Assembly: GCA_022796855.1 (NCBI GenBank)
Contig: JAAWJM010000013.1
Span: 1 to 51,246, forward strand
DNA: 51,246 nucleotides
DNA from: Clostridia bacterium
GTDB lineage: Bacteria; Bacillota; Clostridia; TANB77; CAG-508
Direction of reading: 5' to 3'
A model generated the notes under the pieces. It saw nothing but the letters and a program-made list of their open reading frames with translations, was not told where the DNA came from and did not search any database. The position numbers and the translations under genes were made by a program. Numbering within the stretch: the first letter of the stretch is position 1; every line of letters begins with the position of its first letter. Positions 44,012 through 51,246 of the stretch are shown here, one piece after another.

Positions 44012-45872
44012 TTAATTTCCGATTGCCTTGAATGGGCAACTGGTTAGGCAGGTTCCACATTTGATGCATTTGTCTTGATTGATGGTTCTTACTTGCCTTG
44101 CTTCTCCTTCTATTGCATTTACTGGGCAATTTTTTTGGCATAAACCACAGCCTTTGCATTTTTCTTGGTTGATGGTGATTTTAGCCATTGCTTTACATTC
44201 TAGGGCTTTACATTCTTTTTCAATTACGTGTTGTTTGTATTCTTCTTTAAAATATTTCATGGTACTTAAGACTGGGTTTGGGGCACTTTGTCCTAGTCCG
44301 CAAATGCTTGCGTTTTTGATGTTGTTTGCTAGTTTTTCTAGTTTGTATAGGTCTAGTTCGCTTCCTTCACCATGACAGATTTTTTCTAATAGTTCTAACA
44401 TTCTTTTGGTTCCAATTCGGCATGGGGTGCATTTTCCACAAGATTCGTCTACCGTAAATTCTAGGTAGAATTTAGCAAGACTTACCATGCATTTGGTATC
44501 ATCCATAACGATTAACCCTCCTGACCCCATCATGGAGCCAATTTCTTTTAAGGATTCATAATCGATTGGGGTGTCTAGGTGTTCTTTTGGAATACATCCA
44601 CCAGATGGTCCTCCGGTTTGGGCTGCTTTAAAGTCTCTTCCATTTGGAATTCCTCCACCAATATCGTAAATAATTTCACGAAGAGTGGTTCCCATTGGTA
44701 CTTCTACTAACCCTACATTGTTTACATTTCCACCTAGGGCAAATACTTTGGTTCCTTTTGATGTTTCGGTTCCAATGCTTGAATACCATTTTGCGCCATT
44801 TAAAATAATTTGGGCAATATTGGCATAAGTTTCTACGTTATTGATTAGGGTTGGTTTTCCCCATAAGCCCGATACAGCTGGATATGGTGGTTTTACTCGT
44901 GGCTGACCACGTCTTCCTTCAATGGATTCTAATAGGGCGGTTTCTTCTCCACATACAAAAGCACCTGCTCCTAAACGGATTTCAATATCAAAAGAAAACT
45001 GACTTCCAAAGATGTTTTCTCCTAATATGCCATATTCTCTTGCTTGTTTTAACGCAATATCAAATCGTTTGACTGCAATTGGATATTCGGCTCTTACATA
45101 GATGTATCCTTTGTTTGCTCCTATGGCATAGGCTGCAATTGCCATTGCTTCAATAACCGAATGTGGGTCTCCTTCTAGGATGCTTCTGTCCATGAAGGCT
45201 CCTGGGTCTCCTTCATCGGCATTGCATACGACATATTTTTGTGGTTCTTTGGAAGCTTTGGTTAGTTCCCATTTTTTCCCTGTTGGAAAACCAGCTCCTC
45301 CACGCCCACGAAGTCCGTGAGTCTTTTATGATATCAATTACTTCCTCTGAAGTCATGCCACTTAATACTTTTTCTAAGGCTAAATAGCCATCAAAGGCAA
45401 GGTATTCATCAATGTCTTCTGGATTAATGACACCACAGTTTTTAAGGGCAATTCTTTTTTGCTTTTTGTAGAAAGTTAGTTCATCTAAGCTATTTACTTT
45501 GCTTCCTCCAACATCTTTACACAAAAGACGTGTTACAATTTCTCCGTTTACAATATGTTTTTCAATTATTTCTTCACAATCTTCTGGTTTTACCATAGCA
45601 TAAAAGGTATCTTCTGGTCTAATAATTACGATGGGACCTTTGGCACAAAGTCCAAAACATCCTGTTTTAATCACTCTTACATTTTCAATCTTTTTTTCTT
45701 TGATTAGCTTTTTAAAGTTTTCTAATATTTCTGGCGATTTTGAGGAAGTACATCCTGTTCCTTGGCATACTAAAATATGTTTTTCTCTTCCCTTATTTTC
45801 CTTGTTTACACGTAAATCCAATTCTTCTTTTTTTTCTTTTCTTATTTTCGCAATTTCTTCTACTGTTTTCAT
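44012..45872 (-). CDS. hydB: NADH-binding hydrogenase subunit HydB (NuoF-like), with +1 CGGA site
   Basis: About 619 residues after one +1 shift. An N-terminal thioredoxin-like [2Fe-2S] domain ([25 protein letters not shown]) is followed by the FMN/NADH domain. There the zero frame reads TCA CGG ACT and loses the motif, while CGGA (45314-45317) as Gly gives [18 protein letters not shown], the canonical nucleotide-binding glycine loop. Then [12 protein letters not shown], an SLBB domain, [16 protein letters not shown] ([4Fe-4S]), and a C-terminal two-cluster ferredoxin domain ([24 protein letters not shown]). It exchanges electrons with NAD(H). Confidence 0.94.
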
Positions 45873-45885
45873 GGTTTCACACCTC

Positions 45886-46380
45886 CTATTTTTCTTGTAA
45901 TTCGTCTAAAATTTGATCTAGCTTTTGAACTGTGGCTTTTCCATACACTTCTCCATTAACCGTAAACACTGGAGCAAGCCCACATGCTCCTACACATCTT
46001 GTGGCTTCTATTGAAAATTTACCGTCTTTTGAGGTTTCTCCTGTTTTAATACCAAGACGCTCTTCTAGTCTATCCATAATTTTCTGGGACCCCTTTACAT
46101 AGCAAGCAGTTCCTAAACATACCGCGATATGGTATTTTCCCTTAGGTTTTAGAGTAAATCTGGAATAAAAGGTAATCACTCCATAAATTTCCGCCATTGG
46201 TACACTTAAATATTCCGATATTGCCTTTTGAGCATGCACAGGAATATAACCATAATGTTCTTGTACATCATTTAATATTTGAATTAAGTTATCTTTATCT
46301 TGTTTATACACCCATAACATTTTCTCTAGTTCTTCATCTTTCCCACAATTTTCGCAACATTTCTTCTCACTTTGTTCCAT
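45886..46380 (-). CDS. hydC: Hydrogenase subunit HydC (NuoE-like [2Fe-2S] protein)
   Basis: About 164 residues. The second ATG (46380) is favoured because GGAG lies eight bases upstream of it. Thioredoxin-like [2Fe-2S] ligands are in VCLGTACYVKGS and ATRCVGACGLAPV. The N-terminus has an extra CCENC motif. First gene of hydCBA; it transfers electrons between HydB and the rest of the complex. Confidence 0.93.
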   Translation of the reverse strand: MEQSEKKCCENCGKDEELEKMLWVYKQDKDNLIQILNDVQEHYGYIPVHAQKAISEYLSVPMAEIYGVITFYSRFTLKPKGKYHIAVCLGTACYVKGSQKIMDRLEERLGIKTGETSKDGKFSIEATRCVGACGLAPVFTVNGEVYGKATVQKLDQILDELQEK

Positions 46381-46442
46381 TTCCATTTCTCCTTTCTATA
46401 AATACAAATCACTTTAGCTTGATTATATCAAACCAAAGTGAT

Positions 46443-46472
46443 TTATACAATTATTTTGTCGTATCTTGTCAA
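46443..46472 (-). promoter_or_regulatory. Promoter of hydCBA
   Basis: On the minus strand TTGACA (46472-46467), 17 bases, TGTATA (46449-46444). An inverted repeat AAATCACTTT/AAAGTGATTT (46406-46415 and 46435-46444) overlaps the -10 region and start site, and might be an operator or a leader hairpin. Confidence 0.65.
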
Positions 46473-46522
46473 ACTTTTTTAATCTTCTCTATTTTATTGT
46501 ATGCGACCTGATTTTATTTTAT

Positions 46523-46735
46523 GAACCCCCAGTCGCTCTGCGACAGCCCCCTTGTTAAAGGGGCTTTCCTGTAAGGTCTTTGAAGTTTGTATGCAATAGG
46601 CAAGTACACAATGATAGAATAGTATTAAAAATATTATTAATTTACTAATAGCCCTAATTTGCTTAATCTTACGAAGCGTTGCAAGAAAGCCCCTTTAACA
46701 AGGGGGCTGGCACGCAGGAGCGTGACTGGGGGTTC
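46523..46735. mobile_element. MITE-like palindromic element
   Basis: 213 bp with terminal imperfect inverted repeats of about 45 bp: the left end GAACCCCCAGTCGCTCTGCG then CCCCCTTGTTAAAGGGGCTT, and the right end its near reverse complement ending TGACTGGGGGTTC. The centre is AT-rich without an ORF. Partial copies occur near 34769 and 36560. No transposase is seen, so this is a non-autonomous element or a repeat of the lineage. Confidence 0.7.
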
Positions 46736-46793
46736 TTAAAAGTAAAGTATTTCTGAATATTAACGCCATGTCTAAACATTTACGTAAATGTGA

Positions 46794-46822
46794 TTGCTAT
46801 ATTGTAAAAATAATGTTATAAT
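46794..46822 (+). promoter_or_regulatory. Promoter of the 117-residue gene
   Basis: TTGCTA (46794-46799), 17 bases, TATAAT (46817-46822), about 35 bases before the ATG. Confidence 0.65.
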
Positions 46823-46855
46823 AGTTGTATAGATTGTTAGAAAAGGAGAATTCAA

Positions 46856-47209
46856 ATGGGTTTATGGAATGATTTAAAAGAAATTGCACGCTTATCCTCT
46901 GTGGATGGTAGTAAGGATTATAGGAAAAGAGCGATAATGGGAATGGATATTACATCTGGAAAATCTTATTATCAAACGCCTTCAAAAAAAAGACTTGAGA
47001 ACCTGCAAAGGGTTGCAACTCCTACTGTTGAAAATAGTCAAACCATTTTAATGCAAATTAAAGAATTAGAAGATAGACTACATAACAGTACTTCTAACAA
47101 AGAAAAAGCAATGTTAATTTCTACTCTTGATTCATTGTATAAAAAATATGATGGAATACTTGATAAAGAGGATAGAAGTATCGATGATGATGAATATGAA
47201 TTAGACTAA
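46856..47209 (+). CDS. Hypothetical cytoplasmic protein
   Basis: 117 residues with AAAAGGAG upstream, a good promoter and a terminator. No membrane segment. The C-terminal half is predicted helical (MQIKELEDRLHNSTSNKEKA) with an acidic tail (DDDEYELD). No family recognised. Confidence 0.6.
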   Translation: MGLWNDLKEIARLSSVDGSKDYRKRAIMGMDITSGKSYYQTPSKKRLENLQRVATPTVENSQTILMQIKELEDRLHNSTSNKEKAMLISTLDSLYKKYDGILDKEDRSIDDDEYELD

Positions 47210-47220
47210 TCTTTATATTA

Positions 47221-47255
47221 AAAGGAACATTTAGGCAATTTCCAAATGTTCCTTT
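47221..47255. terminator. Terminator between convergent orphan gene and sortase
   Basis: AAAGGAACATTT and AAATGTTCCTTT form a perfect 12-bp stem with an 11-base loop; it serves both strands. Confidence 0.85.
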
Positions 47256-47261
47256 ATTTTT

Positions 47262-47943
47262 TTAATCATACACTTCCACTGCTTTTACAATAACTCTCTT
47301 AATGGCTCCTGTGGTACAGGTAATAAGAGTTACTTCTCTTTCTGACATGGTTTCTTGGGTTAGAGAACTTACGTCTTTTGGGTCGGTTTGGTAGTTTTCA
47401 TATACTTCATAGGTAAGGCTATCTCCATAAGTATCTGTTAAAATAATGGTATCACCTTTTTCTAATTTTTTAATACCACCAAACATTTTATTATTCCTGT
47501 AATTGTGCCCCGCAATACAGAAATTTCCTACTTGGTTGATACTTGGTCCATATAGTTTGGTTACCGATGCTTTTAATGATTTTGTTGTGGTTTCTTCTAA
47601 AATACAAGTATCTAAATGTAGTTTTGGAATGGTTATTTTTCCGAATAACTTTGTAGCCTTTTAGGGTCTGTGGCATGGTTTCGTATTCTTTTTTTAAGAC
47701 GTTTTGACTTGCTTTATTCGTACTTTTTGTAGTATTCATTTGATTTCTATTTTCTTCTATTGGTTTAGCTTCTTTTTTTGTCATTTGTTTTGTTATATTC
47801 ATGTTTTCTTGTATTTGTTTAAAACTCCTATATTCTCGTAATTCATTTACTTGAACCAAAATAAACCCTATTTCGAAAAGTACAATCATTCCTAACACAC
47901 ACATTGTTTTGGATAATTTAAAACACACTAACTTTGCTTTCAT
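47262..47943 (-). CDS. Class D-like sortase, with +1 CGGA site
   Basis: About 226 residues from ATG 47943 (TGGAGG upstream) after one +1 shift. N-terminal transmembrane anchor, then a linker. The zero frame reads GTT ATT CGG AAA and goes into non-sortase sequence. CGGA (47640-47643) as Gly gives GYKVIGKITIPKLHLDT, the usual start of the sortase barrel, then the catalytic His in CIAGHNYRNNKMFGG, the Cys in VTLITCTTG and the Arg in IKRVIVKA. It links LPXTG-type proteins to the wall or lipid II. Candidate substrates are encoded at 49580 and 37829. Confidence 0.88.
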
Positions 47944-48011
47944 AAATACCTCCATTCATTTTATGAATGTACCTACTTATTTATGTGCTAAAGTTAATGT
48001 GTTTTTGTTTA

Positions 48012-48749
48012 TTATTCTTGTATTTTATATCCCGTTAAATCTGGCTTTTTGATGTCTTCGTCTGTTACAATTCCAAATTGATAATTATACTCATGATAAA
48101 GACGTTTCATTGTTCCATCTTTGTATTGGTAATATCCACCTGACTGTCTTACAATCAAGCCAGTTTCTTTATCAACCCACTGTTCTAAATCCCCATAAGC
48201 AGTTATTTTATAGCATTCTTTGCCTTTATAGGTTTCGCTTACTATTTTAGAATGTAACGCTAATAAGAAATTTTGCCATGCCGATATTTCGGTAAAACTT
48301 TCTATATACGCTACAGATGATACTAACACAGGTGCCTCATCCTCTTGTTTTACAAAGGCAACTTTGTCTTTTCCTACCTCAACCTTTGTAATCGATTCTT
48401 GTTTTTTCTTATCATAATAGGAAATCGTTTTTGTATTATCTTCCGAATACATTTTTACAAGAGTTTTATCACCTTTCTTATATCCCATTACTGCAAAACC
48501 GACTTCATCTTCCTCGTATTGTATTAGTATTTTTTTGTAATTATCCTTTGTACTATACTCATTGGTAACTGCCATATAGGTATTAAAAATATAGAATTTT
48601 CTTATGGTATTTCCAATAAAAATAGCTACTAACATAATCATACTAATTACAATTATTTGTAATACTAGTTTATACTTTTTCTTTTCTTGCACATCCTCTT
48701 TTTCTGGTGCTTGGGGCTTTTTTGCTCTAGTTCTCCTTTGGTTTCTCAT
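48012..48749 (-). CDS. Membrane-anchored protein, paralogue B
   Basis: 245 residues: a basic head (RNQRRTRAKKPQ), one transmembrane helix (LVLQIIVISMIMLVAIFIGN), then an extracytoplasmic domain of alternating strands with WVDKETGLIVRQSGGYY and FGIVTDEDIKKPDLTGYKIQ. The latter pattern resembles LolA-like or wall-associated folds, but I cannot assign a family. It is clearly paralogous to the next gene (many shared strings such as TNEYSTKDNYK and ISAWQNFL/LSAWQNFL), so the pair arose by tandem duplication. Confidence 0.65.
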   Translation of the reverse strand: MRNQRRTRAKKPQAPEKEDVQEKKKYKLVLQIIVISMIMLVAIFIGNTIRKFYIFNTYMAVTNEYSTKDNYKKILIQYEEDEVGFAVMGYKKGDKTLVKMYSEDNTKTISYYDKKKQESITKVEVGKDKVAFVKQEDEAPVLVSSVAYIESFTEISAWQNFLLALHSKIVSETYKGKECYKITAYGDLEQWVDKETGLIVRQSGGYYQYKDGTMKRLYHEYNYQFGIVTDEDIKKPDLTGYKIQE

Positions 48750-48778
48750 ATGTTTTCTCCCTTCTTCTTTTGTACGCC

Positions 48779-49510
48779 TTAGTCTCTTTGTATTTTATAT
48801 CCTGTCAAATCTGGTTTTGCTACATCTTTGTCTGTTACTGTTCCAAATTCGTAAGTATAATCATGATAACAACGCTCATTTGTTGTAGTTTCATCACCTA
48901 CAAAATATCCACTTGATTGTCTTACTACTAAACCTGTTTCTTTATCAACCCAAATTTCTTCATATCCACAAATGTTAATTTTATAGCAATCTTTACCATC
49001 ATATTTTTCACTTGTAATGATAGAACGTAGTGACATTAAAAAATTTTGCCATGCAGATAGTCCCCAAAATGGCTTTATTTCTGCTATCGATGGAACTGGT
49101 GGCCATTCTGACTGTTTAACAAGTGCAACTTTGTTTTCATCCACACTAAATTTTACAATTGATTCTTGTGTTTGTTTATCATAATATGCAATTGTTGTAT
49201 GTTTTTGTTTGGCTTCTACATTAACAAGAGTTTTATTTCCTTTTTTATAGCCTATCATTGTAACATATGGCTCATTTCCTTTATAGGTTATTCTTGTTTC
49301 TTTGTAATTATCCTTCGTACTATATTCATTAGTAGCTACCATATGTGTATTTAAAATATAAAAGTTTCTTATCACGTTTCCTACATAAATTGCTACTACA
49401 ATAAATAGAATCATACCTATTATGCGTAATACATGATGCCCCTTTTTTTCTTGTTTTTTTGTGTTTACTTTCTTTGTTTCTTCTACTTTTACTTCTTTTT
49501 CTTCTTCCAT
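48779..49510 (-). CDS. Membrane-anchored protein, paralogue A
   Basis: 243 residues with the same layout as its downstream paralogue: a charged head (EEEKEVKVEETKKVNTKK), a transmembrane helix (IIGMILFIVVAIYVGNVI), and an extracytoplasmic domain ending in VTDKDVAKPDLTGYKIQ. The heads and the middle loops diverge most, the C-termini least. It is located between the sortase and an LPKTG protein gene, all on one strand, suggesting a surface-related role. Function unknown. Confidence 0.65.
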   Translation of the reverse strand: MEEEKEVKVEETKKVNTKKQEKKGHHVLRIIGMILFIVVAIYVGNVIRNFYILNTHMVATNEYSTKDNYKETRITYKGNEPYVTMIGYKKGNKTLVNVEAKQKHTTIAYYDKQTQESIVKFSVDENKVALVKQSEWPPVPSIAEIKPFWGLSAWQNFLMSLRSIITSEKYDGKDCYKINICGYEEIWVDKETGLVVRQSSGYFVGDETTTNERCYHDYTYEFGTVTDKDVAKPDLTGYKIQRD

Positions 49511-49579
49511 TTTCTTTCCCCTTTCTTCTTTGGTATGTTTCCATTATATTTTTCTTTTACTCTTTTGTCAATGTTTATT

Positions 49580-50191
49580 TTAAGCAAATTTTCTTTTATT
49601 TAAATACATTCCAAACGCCCATAAAACAACTGTTAGTATAGCCACATATGCTACATATTCCCATATACTCGTACCTGTTTTTGGTAGTTCTTCTATCATA
49701 TTATTTTCTACTACAGTATTATCTACCACATTATTTTCTAGCACTGTATCTTCATATACTTGTAAATCAAATGTTTTTGTTGTAATTACTGCATTAGCAT
49801 TGGCAAGGTCAATTAGACTTAATTTAATACTATAATTTCCCTCTTCTACAAAAGTAGCTTTTATTGGTGTCTTATTAACAAAATCCCCTTGTACCGCAAA
49901 ACCAGAAACTGGCCCCCAATATCCTGTTTGTGCAATATCATGCTCTACTCCTGTCGTATCGGTTGCAAGTATTTTGGGTGTAGCAGGACCTGTAATTTCT
50001 ACTTTAATTTGTACACTGGTATGCAAGGTTCCCCCTACACCTGTTAATAATACCACAGCATCTTTTTCTACATTTTTTACAATGTTTCCTGTATATTGTA
50101 AATCAAAACTATATTCATCGGCTGCTAGCACTGGACTTAACATACAAAACATGATTGCAATTATCATCATAAATGATAGTATTTTTTTCAT
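49580..50191 (-). CDS. LPKTG-anchored surface protein
   Basis: 203 residues. A signal peptide (ILSFMMIIAIMFCMLSPVLA) is followed by a beta-rich domain of about 120 residues (NIVKNVEKDAVVLLTGVGG), a short Val/Asn-rich spacer, then EELPKTGTS, a hydrophobic helix and the basic end NKRKFA, a standard sortase sorting signal. AAAAGGGGAG precedes the start. The sortase gene lies about 1.6 kb downstream. Confidence 0.85.
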   Translation of the reverse strand: MKKILSFMMIIAIMFCMLSPVLAADEYSFDLQYTGNIVKNVEKDAVVLLTGVGGTLHTSVQIKVEITGPATPKILATDTTGVEHDIAQTGYWGPVSGFAVQGDFVNKTPIKATFVEEGNYSIKLSLIDLANANAVITTKTFDLQVYEDTVLENNVVDNTVVENNMIEELPKTGTSIWEYVAYVAILTVVLWAFGMYLNKRKFA

Positions 50192-50367
50192 AAAAAATCT
50201 CCCCTTTTAAATTCGTTATACTAATTTATATTAGGGGAGATTTATTTTATTCACTTTTTTACTAATTCATTTTACGTATTTACAATTCGTAAAATGGCTT
50301 CTTTGTCATTCTACTCTATATCATTTTTATATACTGCTTCTTTTTGTGTCACTATCAATTCTTCAGC

Positions 50368-51246
50368 TTACAGTCCTACAAACAAAGTGGATCTGAAACC
50401 GAAGCCACCGACCGCATGGGTCTGGCTAAAGTTGTAACGATCGCCCGCAGGATAGTCGCTAGCGGTAGAGTCGTAATAGCCCCCACGTCTAGTGCAAGGA
50501 TGGGATTGGTAACTATAAACCTCTGTCGTCCATTCACAAACATTTGCTCCCATATCGTAGATACCTTTTCTTTGGGTACTATTTTCTCCTGTTTTATTTA
50601 AATTCCCTGAATAATTATCTCCCTCACTATTTACTGCATAGTCTCCTCCAATAAATTGTAATGCTGTATCCCATGCATAACTACTACATAATCGACTCAC
50701 TACCGCATCATTATCGGTATACATTCCCTCTGCTACTTTTTTTGCCATATCTCTTGTGATATAATTCCATACTTGCCTATCTTTTTGTACTACCGCTTTT
50801 CCATTACTATATCCTGTCCATTCTGTTTCTTGATTTGTATTACTCGTTTTCACTTCTGCATCATATCCCTCTACACCTACTTCATATCTTCCAATATAAA
50901 ATCCTCCATATTTCTTTATGCTATTTATTTCGATACTTGGCATTGTTTCGGTATAAACTTTTGAGCTATAATATGGAACATTTATTCCTTCTCCTGTTTT
51001 GGTTTGTGTATACTGCCATCCTTCTCTTGAAAACGCATATCTGTCATATTTGATCGTTCCATTCGCTCCGTTTTCGGTACATGGTACCCACACAAATTCA
51101 TTTCCATTTGTATCTGTTCCACTATTATCCCTTATGACAAATCCCGTCTCCTTGGTTCCTTCTGTATGCTCAAATCCTTTTGGTACTGGTACTCCATCTA
51201 CCATTGTATAGTTATCTCCACTTGGTGTAGTAGGTGTATTTATTCC
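50368..51246 (-). CDS. FGE-sulfatase-like surface protein, 5' end outside window
   Basis: The frame is open to the window edge, so the N-terminus is missing. Visible are about 292 residues with the formylglycine-generating/SUMF1-like pattern: NEFVWVPC, GGFYIGRYEVG, YDMGANVCEWTTEV, and a C-terminal RGGYYDSTASDYPAG and HAVGGFGFRSTLFVGL. In Firmicutes such domains are frequent in large repetitive surface proteins and need not act on sulfatases. The Thr-Pro stretch just before (NTPTTPSGDNYT) looks like a linker from an upstream surface domain. Confidence 0.75.
   Translation of the reverse strand, partial: GINTPTTPSGDNYTMVDGVPVPKGFEHTEGTKETGFVIRDNSGTDTNGNEFVWVPCTENGANGTIKYDRYAFSREGWQYTQTKTGEGINVPYYSSKVYTETMPSIEINSIKKYGGFYIGRYEVGVEGYDAEVKTSNTNQETEWTGYSNGKAVVQKDRQVWNYITRDMAKKVAEGMYTDNDAVVSRLCSSYAWDTALQFIGGDYAVNSEGDNYSGNLNKTGENSTQRKGIYDMGANVCEWTTEVYSYQSHPCTRRGGYYDSTASDYPAGDRYNFSQTHAVGGFGFRSTLFVGL

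Noticed and set aside
43454..44159. Additional small ORFs at the hydA/hydB junction
   Set aside because: They lie in alternative frames of the ferredoxin domains or run through the palindromic repeats.

Overview
The window is a low-GC Firmicutes chromosome, most likely from an anaerobic, probably gut-associated clostridium. The signs are strong AT bias, Gram-positive cell-wall genes (dlt-type alanylation, class D-like sortase, LPXTG proteins), a thrS T-box and an electron-bifurcating-type [FeFe]-hydrogenase operon (hydCBA). I cannot name the species.

Main result: eleven places in eight conserved genes (ruvX, deoB, lepA, uvrB three times, an asparaginase twice, hydA, hydB, a sortase) look like +1 frameshifts. 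At every one the zero-frame codon is CGG. Skipping its C restores a family-conserved glycine (CGGA nine times, CGGT twice) and the full-length protein. In my scan of the other recognisable genes on both strands I found CGG in the reading frame only in two small orphan ORFs. Because all the extra Cs fall exactly before in-frame glycine codons, random indels are an unlikely explanation. A tRNA-Gly gene at 5175-5248 carries the anticodon loop CTTCCGA, so U34-C35-C36-G37 is the exact complement of the quadruplet CGGA. It sits beside an ordinary tRNA-Gly(UCC). The simplest reading is a natural four-base decoding system in which CGGN is read as glycine by a dedicated tRNA-Gly(UCCG). I know of no description of it. 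This is inference from sequence; proteomics and tRNA sequencing would decide.

Layout. 1-5163: right end of an integrative element (prophage or ICE-like), with an excisionase-like HTH protein, ORF6N antirepressor, Cro-like and CI/LexA-like repressors around an operator array, and a tyrosine integrase. 5175-5364: the two tRNA-Gly genes. 5444-6539: the conserved ireB-ruvX-DUF1292 cluster. 6559-12663: GAF/degenerate GGDEF protein, CpaE/ParA-like protein with AT-hooks, small membrane protein, glucosaminidase, orphan membrane protein. 12688-22992: tRNA-Leu, deoB, coiled-coil proteins, T-box/thrS, unknown membrane protein, rlmB, HAD phosphatase, small orphan. 23031-31618: lepA, a small orphan, then uvrB followed by an accessory island (GNAT, YhcG-like nuclease, asparaginase, RhuM-Fic) that ends in a second, truncated uvrB 5' fragment. 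31793-36508: dlt-like operon in the order A-C-B-D. 36628-42094: GIY-YIG, hemolysin III, two small surface proteins, smpB, lipoprotein, class II aldolase, polysaccharide deacetylase. 42135-46472: hydCBA with its promoter. 46523-51246: MITE-like repeat, orphan gene, sortase, paralogous membrane proteins, LPKTG protein, and an FGE-sulfatase-like protein cut by the window edge.

The genes dependent on CGGN reading cover DNA repair, translation, nucleotide metabolism, hydrogen metabolism and surface display, so the decoding must be efficient if the model is right.
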